Source of the DNA: Afipia clevelandensis ATCC 49720
GTDB taxonomy: Bacteria > Pseudomonadota > Alphaproteobacteria > Rhizobiales > Xanthobacteraceae
Length of the DNA stretch: 64,000 nt
Assembly (NCBI RefSeq): GCF_000336555.1
Contig: NZ_KB375281.1
Location: forward strand, 3,978,583 to 4,042,582
Direction: 5' to 3'
The notes beneath the pieces were generated by a model. That model did not search any database, was not told where the DNA came from, and saw only the letters and a list, made by a program, of their open reading frames with translations. The translations under genes and the position numbers were made by a program. Numbering within the stretch: the first letter of the stretch is position 1; each line of letters opens with the position of its first letter. Of the stretch, positions 59,774 through 64,000 are shown in pieces.

Positions 59774-60760
59774 TTGGCAACCTTCAAGGCAGTCAGGATC
59801 GAGAAGGCCGACAAAGGCACCACGGCGGCGCTGGCGCAGTTCGACGACGCCGAACTGATGGACGGCGATGTCACTGTCGCGGTCGAGTGGTCCACGGTGA
59901 ACTACAAGGACGGCCTCGCCATCACGGGCAAGTCGCCGGTGGTACGCCGTTTCCCGATGATCGCGGGTATTGATTTCGCGGGCACGGTTCTGGAGTCGTC
60001 GCATCCTGCGTGGAAGAAGGGCGACAAGGTTGTCTCCACCGGCTGGGGTCTCGGCGAAACGCATCTCGGCGCTTACGCGGAGAAAGTCCGCGTCAAGGGC
60101 GACTGGCTGGTGCGTCTGCCGGACGGCATGACCGCGCGTCAGGCCATGGCCATCGGCACAGCCGGTTTCACCGCGATGCTGTCGGTGATGGCGCTGGAGA
60201 AGCATGGCCTCACGCCGAAGAGCGGCCCGGTCGTTGTCACCGGCGCGGCCGGCGGTGTCGGTTCGGTGGCGGTGGCGATTCTCGCCAAGCTCGGCTTCCA
60301 TGTCATCGCCTCGACCGGCCGCGCGGCGGAGACGGATTATCTGCGTGGCCTCGGTGCCGCCGAGGTGATCGACCGCAACGAACTCTCCGGTCCGGCGAAA
60401 ATGCTCGGCAAGGAACGCTGGGCGGGCGGCGTCGACAGCGTCGGCTCCACCACGCTGGCGAACCTGCTGTCGATGACGCAATACGGCGGAGCCATCGCGG
60501 CCTGCGGTCTGGCGGGCGGTATGGACCTGCCGTCGTCGGTTGCGCCGTTCATTTTGCGCGGAGTGTGCCTTTTGGGCATCGACTCGGTGATGTGCCCGAT
60601 CGAGCCGCGCAAGGCCGCCTGGGCGCGCCTTGCGAAGGATCTGGACCACGAAAAACTTGCTGAAATGACTAAGGAAATCGGCCTCGACGAGGTTTTCGAC
60701 GCAGCGTCGAAAGTTCTCGCCGGCCAGCTTCGCGGCCGCACGGTGGTGCGAATTTCCTGA
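59774..60760 (+). CDS. AcuI/YhdH-type acrylyl-CoA reductase (MDR family)
   Basis: A 328-residue zinc-independent quinone-oxidoreductase-like enzyme using NADPH. The segment [30 protein letters not shown] is very characteristic of the AcuI/YhdH group, and [16 protein letters not shown] binds the cofactor. The start is TTG 59774 because GGGAG lies seven bases upstream; the GTG at 59768 is only one base from that site. It could remove toxic acryloyl-CoA or related compounds. Confidence 0.9.
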   Translation: MATFKAVRIEKADKGTTAALAQFDDAELMDGDVTVAVEWSTVNYKDGLAITGKSPVVRRFPMIAGIDFAGTVLESSHPAWKKGDKVVSTGWGLGETHLGAYAEKVRVKGDWLVRLPDGMTARQAMAIGTAGFTAMLSVMALEKHGLTPKSGPVVVTGAAGGVGSVAVAILAKLGFHVIASTGRAAETDYLRGLGAAEVIDRNELSGPAKMLGKERWAGGVDSVGSTTLANLLSMTQYGGAIAACGLAGGMDLPSSVAPFILRGVCLLGIDSVMCPIEPRKAAWARLAKDLDHEKLAEMTKEIGLDEVFDAASKVLAGQLRGRTVVRIS

Positions 60761-60774
60761 GGACGTTCAGACTT

Positions 60775-60811
60775 TACCAACCATGATGCGCCAATGTTGC
60801 CATGGTTGGTA
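60775..60811. promoter_or_regulatory. Perfect 11-base inverted repeat of unknown role
   Basis: TACCAACCATG (60775-60785) and CATGGTTGGTA (60801-60811) flank 15 bases. There is no T run, so it is not a simple terminator; it could be an operator for the secreted-protein gene or a processing hairpin. Confidence 0.6.
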
Positions 60812-60900
60812 TGGTAATCACCGGGTTAAGGCGTAAACCGCCGGGCGATTTCGCCCGGCCGGTTGTTTGAACCCGCAGTCAGTCAGTTGGAGTAGCCCGC

Positions 60901-61431
60901 ATGCTCGCCCGCCTCGTTCTTGGAGCCGTGCTCGCCGGATCGTTTGCAGCGCCTGTCCTTGCAGAAAACATGAATGCGGACGAAGCGCGCAGGTTCGTTG
61001 CAAACAAGATGTTCGCCTTCACCTGTTTCGACGGCACCAAGGGTGTCGGCAAGATCACTTATGATGGTGCCGCCGCCGGTGCAGTGCAGTTCGGCGGTGC
61101 CGGCGAAAGCCGCCACATGCGGTTGCCGAGCAATACGCTTCAGGTTCGCGGCCAGCAGATTTGCGCCTCGATCAAGGGCATTCCGTTCGAGCCGTGCTTC
61201 AATCTCGACAAGACCAGCAATGTCAGCTTCCGCGGCGCAGTGTCGGGCATGGGCTTCGCCTATTGCGACTTCCACAAGCACGGCAACGCGCGTGTCCATC
61301 TCGCCCGTTCGATTTCGCGTCCGCGCTCGCTGCGCGCGCCGGGCGTGACCCAGTCTGCCGACGCCACACCGCGCGCCGCCGCCGTGCGGAGCGAACCGGC
61401 GCTGGAACTGCGCCGTTCAGCGAGCGAATAA
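60901..61431 (+). CDS. Conserved secreted protein of unknown function
   Basis: A 176-residue protein. A signal peptide (MLARLVLGAVLAGSFAAPVLA) gives a mature part with four cysteines, two in FTCFDG and QQICAS and two in EPCFNL and AYCDF, enough for two disulfides. The C-terminal 40 residues are Arg/Ala-rich and probably disordered. A TTGGAG site lies about ten bases upstream. I recognise no family; it resembles small proteins kept in Bradyrhizobiaceae. Confidence 0.75.
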   Translation: MLARLVLGAVLAGSFAAPVLAENMNADEARRFVANKMFAFTCFDGTKGVGKITYDGAAAGAVQFGGAGESRHMRLPSNTLQVRGQQICASIKGIPFEPCFNLDKTSNVSFRGAVSGMGFAYCDFHKHGNARVHLARSISRPRSLRAPGVTQSADATPRAAAVRSEPALELRRSASE

Positions 61432-61444
61432 CTCAGAGAAACTT

Positions 61445-61522
61445 CGTCATTGCGAGGAGCGCAGCGACGAAGCAATCCAGTTTTTCCTAAGAGTGGATTG
61501 CTTCGCTTCGCTCGCAATGACG
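61445..61522. repeat. Dispersed hairpin repeat, family A (copy 4)
   Basis: Ends CGTCATTGCGAG and CTCGCAATGACG with the GAAGCAATCCA-type arms. It lies between the secreted-protein and DUF2339 genes. Confidence 0.85.
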
Positions 61523-61532
61523 GTTGGATACA

Positions 61533-64000
61533 TCACGCCGCCGGTTGCTCCGGCGGCGTTTTCGTTTGCCTGAACAGGATGCGCTGATACAGCCATCCGA
61601 TCGCGACCAGCACGAGGCCGAGACCGATGAACGAGAACGCGCGGTAGGCGCCGGTCAGATTCGACATGTCGATCAGGAACACCTTGAGCACGGTCACGCC
61701 GATCATCACCGCCGATGCGAGGCGTGCGCGCTGCGACGGCAGCAGCAATCCGATGCCGAGCAGCACCACGCCGAACACCAGCCATGCCACCGAGTAGGTG
61801 TACTGTTCGACGTCGAAGGTCGTGCTGCCGTTCAGATAAGGCCCGTGATAGAGGCGCCTGATCTCCAGCGTGATCCAGGCGAGCGCGAGCACCAGTGCGC
61901 CGGCGGCGATAGTGTTGGCATAGGCTGCGGCGCGGCGGCCCGCCACGGCATAGGACAGCAGCAGCGCGAGGACCGCGGGCATCGCATAGCCGAGGAGCAG
62001 CGGATTGAAGATCGTGCCGGCGATCTCGATCCTCCAGATCGCCGGGTTGGCGATGAAGAACAGCCCGAACAGGATTGCGAGACCTGCGAACCATGTCAGC
62101 AGCAGCGCGCCGAGATTGTGGATGACGCTGCCCGTGCGGATGCACAGCCGTTCCAGTCCGATCGCCATGGCGAGCGCAACACAGACTTGCAGGCCGATCT
62201 CGATCAAATCCGACGACCGGCTGTAGATGTTGCCATTGTTGATGTAGTGGCGGATCTCGGTGAAGGCGAGCAGCACCGTAAACAGGATCGCGGCGGCTTC
62301 CAGGCCGCGCAGGGGGCCATCGTCGCCGCGCTTGCGCAGGAAGTGCGCGCCGAGCCAGAACGAGGCCGCGGGAATGCCGTAGCCGAGCAGAAGCCAGTTG
62401 AAGATCGGCGTGGTGCCAAGGTCGCTGCCGACGATGCGCGGTTCGTGACCGATCCGCAGCACCACGATGCCGGCGAGAATGGCGGCGAGCGCGCGCAGAA
62501 ACGGAATCGGCCGCTTCATGGAAATCCATGCCGTGCCAAGCGACATCAGCGCCAGCGCGATGGTGAGCCAGCCTTTTTCAAGCGCGAAAGTAAAGGCCAG
62601 CGCCAGCGCGGCGAGCGTGCCGGTCGCGTACAAGGCCGTCGCGATCATCTGGCCGGGACGCGTATCGCGCTTGGTCAGAAGTTCGGTGGCAGCGGCGAAG
62701 GCAGCCGCCACTGCAATAGCGATGATTGCAAACGGGATCGAACGATCCAGATGCGCAATGCGCGCATAGAGCGCCACCAGCAGCGCCAGCGGTGTGAACA
62801 CGCCGGCGGCCGCCCAGATCACCGGAATGATCGCGCTGACCGAGCGGCCCTGCGCGAAGAAGCCCGCCGCGCCGAACGCAACACCGAAACCGGCCGCTGC
62901 GATGAGATGCATGCTGATCGAGCCTTCATCGGCGCGGGTGCCGATGCCGGGCATCGCGCCGCCGGGCATGACGGTGAGTTCGGGATTGGCGCGGATCGCC
63001 CATTCGGCGAACACCACGAAGACGAACAGCGCGGCCGCGCCGATGGTGCCGACGGCGCTCTCCGCGCGCCAGGCGATGGCGAAGGTCGCCGCCACCAGCA
63101 ATGCGAACACGATCATCGCCGGGTCGGCATGGTTGTTGTGCAAAACCAGCAGTCCGGCGCCTGCAAGAAACACGGCCAGCGAGAATGACGAAACCGGTTC
63201 GACCCGGCCCTGTTCCGCCGAGGGACCGAACATGAATCCGGCGACGACCATCACCGCTGCAAGCGTAAAGCTGACAATGATGTCGAAGGCGTGCGGGCCG
63301 AGCGTCTCCGGCTTGACGATGTCGAGCAGCATCCATGCCGCGCCGAACACGATGGTCGTGACCGCAAGCCAGCGCCACAGCCGGATACGCGCCAGAGCGA
63401 AAGCGGCGGCGGTGACGATGGCGATGTAGATGTACAGCGCCCAGTAATCGGGCTTGTCGGATGAGACCAGCACCGGCGTGACGAACGCGCCGACCACGCC
63501 GAGGCCTGCGAGGGCCGGGCCGTGCAGCAGCGCGGCAGCGAGCGTGCCGAGCGCGACCGCACCGAGCAGGACGAAGGCGACGGGTGGCGTCAGGAAGCCA
63601 TACAGCGCGTAGGCGGCATAGACCGTGGCGAATGCCACCGCCGTTCCGGCGGCGGTCAGGATCGCGGGAATGTTCGCCATCGGCAGTGGCGCGATGGAGG
63701 AGAGGCTCTCCTTGCGGCGCGCGACTTCGCCGACCGCGAGCAGCGCCAGCGCGAACAGTCCGCCGAGCAGCACGCGCGTCTTGGGGCCGAGCAGGCCGGC
63801 TTCGATAGAATACTTGACCAGGAAAACGCCGCCGAGCGCGAGGGTCAGGCCGCCGACCCACACCACCCAGCGGGTGCCGATGCGCTCCTCAAAGCCGGGC
63901 TTGGCTGCAACAGATGCTGCGGGCGTCTCCGCGAGTGCTTCTTCAAGCGGCCCGGTGTACGGCGCGCGCGCGGTTGGCAATGGAGGCGGTGTCGCGGGCG
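61533..64000 (-). CDS. DUF2339 multi-span membrane protein (N-terminus cut by the window)
   Basis: The frame is open to the window edge (822 codons here). About two dozen hydrophobic segments are visible (for example VGGLTLALGGVFLVKYSI and AFVLLGAVALGTLAAALL), and the last residues end TKTPPEQPAA. DUF2339 proteins are large, poorly understood membrane proteins; the usual total length is 900 to 1000 residues, so about 100 to 180 N-terminal residues are missing. The Pro/Ala-rich stretch at the edge is the normal linker after the first helix. Confidence 0.88.
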   Translation of the reverse strand, partial: PATPPPLPTARAPYTGPLEEALAETPAASVAAKPGFEERIGTRWVVWVGGLTLALGGVFLVKYSIEAGLLGPKTRVLLGGLFALALLAVGEVARRKESLSSIAPLPMANIPAILTAAGTAVAFATVYAAYALYGFLTPPVAFVLLGAVALGTLAAALLHGPALAGLGVVGAFVTPVLVSSDKPDYWALYIYIAIVTAAAFALARIRLWRWLAVTTIVFGAAWMLLDIVKPETLGPHAFDIIVSFTLAAVMVVAGFMFGPSAEQGRVEPVSSFSLAVFLAGAGLLVLHNNHADPAMIVFALLVAATFAIAWRAESAVGTIGAAALFVFVVFAEWAIRANPELTVMPGGAMPGIGTRADEGSISMHLIAAAGFGVAFGAAGFFAQGRSVSAIIPVIWAAAGVFTPLALLVALYARIAHLDRSIPFAIIAIAVAAAFAAATELLTKRDTRPGQMIATALYATGTLAALALAFTFALEKGWLTIALALMSLGTAWISMKRPIPFLRALAAILAGIVVLRIGHEPRIVGSDLGTTPIFNWLLLGYGIPAASFWLGAHFLRKRGDDGPLRGLEAAAILFTVLLAFTEIRHYINNGNIYSRSSDLIEIGLQVCVALAMAIGLERLCIRTGSVIHNLGALLLTWFAGLAILFGLFFIANPAIWRIEIAGTIFNPLLLGYAMPAVLALLLSYAVAGRRAAAYANTIAAGALVLALAWITLEIRRLYHGPYLNGSTTFDVEQYTYSVAWLVFGVVLLGIGLLLPSQRARLASAVMIGVTVLKVFLIDMSNLTGAYRAFSFIGLGLVLVAIGWLYQRILFRQTKTPPEQPAA

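Noticed and set aside
61524..63188. A 554-codon plus-strand frame opposite the DUF2339 gene
   Set aside because: Composition is Gln/His/Arg-heavy and no domain is visible; the opposite strand encodes a clear membrane protein.

Overview
The window is a stretch of core chromosome from an alphaproteobacterium, most probably family Nitrobacteraceae/Bradyrhizobiaceae (Bradyrhizobium, Afipia, Rhodopseudomonas or a close relative). The evidence is the fused cytochrome b/c1 gene (fbcH), the fused trpE(G) gene behind a Trp-Trp leader peptide, a CcrM-type GANTC methylase, the gene order smc-dsbA-dciA-mutY, a NadQ-like operator in front of nadA, and dispersed hairpin repeats of a kind common in this family. 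The DNA is GC-rich throughout and I saw no prophage, insertion sequence, CRISPR array, tRNA or rRNA. Identifications rest on motifs and remembered family features; no search was run.

Layout. 1-2187: end of petA and fbcH (cytochrome bc1 complex). 2354-6733: five tightly coupled genes of unknown joint function (BASS-type carrier, NAD-epimerase, flavin monooxygenase, dienelactone-hydrolase-like protein, acetyltransferase). 6766-9089: trpL attenuator and trpE(G). 9202-10585: apt and an SDR protein lacking the usual Tyr/Lys pair. 10746-12229 (minus): two adjacent ParA-like P-loop proteins. 12531-16057 (minus): M48 protease, LemA, a small secreted protein and an Rsm22-like methyltransferase. 16252-21240 (minus): smc, a DsbA-like thiol oxidoreductase and dciA, divergent from mutY. 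22364-26358: FAD monooxygenase, LysR regulator, NTF2-like protein and ccrM. 26759-30146: zinc metalloprotease, moaB, MarR-GNAT fusion and a GT2-like protein. 30388-37605: LexA-boxed radical SAM protein, rnhB, GT39 membrane protein, NCS2 permease, MFS carrier and a uracil-DNA glycosylase. 37716-43554: ETF-ubiquinone oxidoreductase, TPR protein, ispE and polyprenyl diphosphate synthase. 43664-49642: DUF2007, methyltransferase, S49 peptidase, glyQ and glyS. 49907-55636: DUF1236, DUF3096 behind an EcfG-like promoter, ppdK and a SleB-type cell-wall hydrolase. 55692-59468 (minus): nadA-nadB-nadC. 59774-64000: AcuI-like reductase, a small secreted protein and a truncated DUF2339 membrane protein.

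Respiratory and quinone genes recur (bc1 complex, ETF-QO, ispE and polyprenyl diphosphate synthase for the quinone side chain), as do genome-maintenance genes (smc, dciA, mutY, ccrM, rnhB, UDG and the LexA-boxed radical SAM gene). Intergenic spaces hold several hairpin repeat families; one splits nadA from nadB.

There is no obvious large accessory island. The most rewarding signals are small: a GTTC-N7-GTTC LexA box, an EcfG-like promoter, two MarR half-palindrome pairs two helical turns apart, an interleaved A-B-A'-B' repeat before ppdK, six GANTC sites in front of the GANTC methylase, a UDG without two expected Fe-S cysteines, an SDR without its catalytic pair, and three unlisted small ORFs (two with a single hydrophobic segment).
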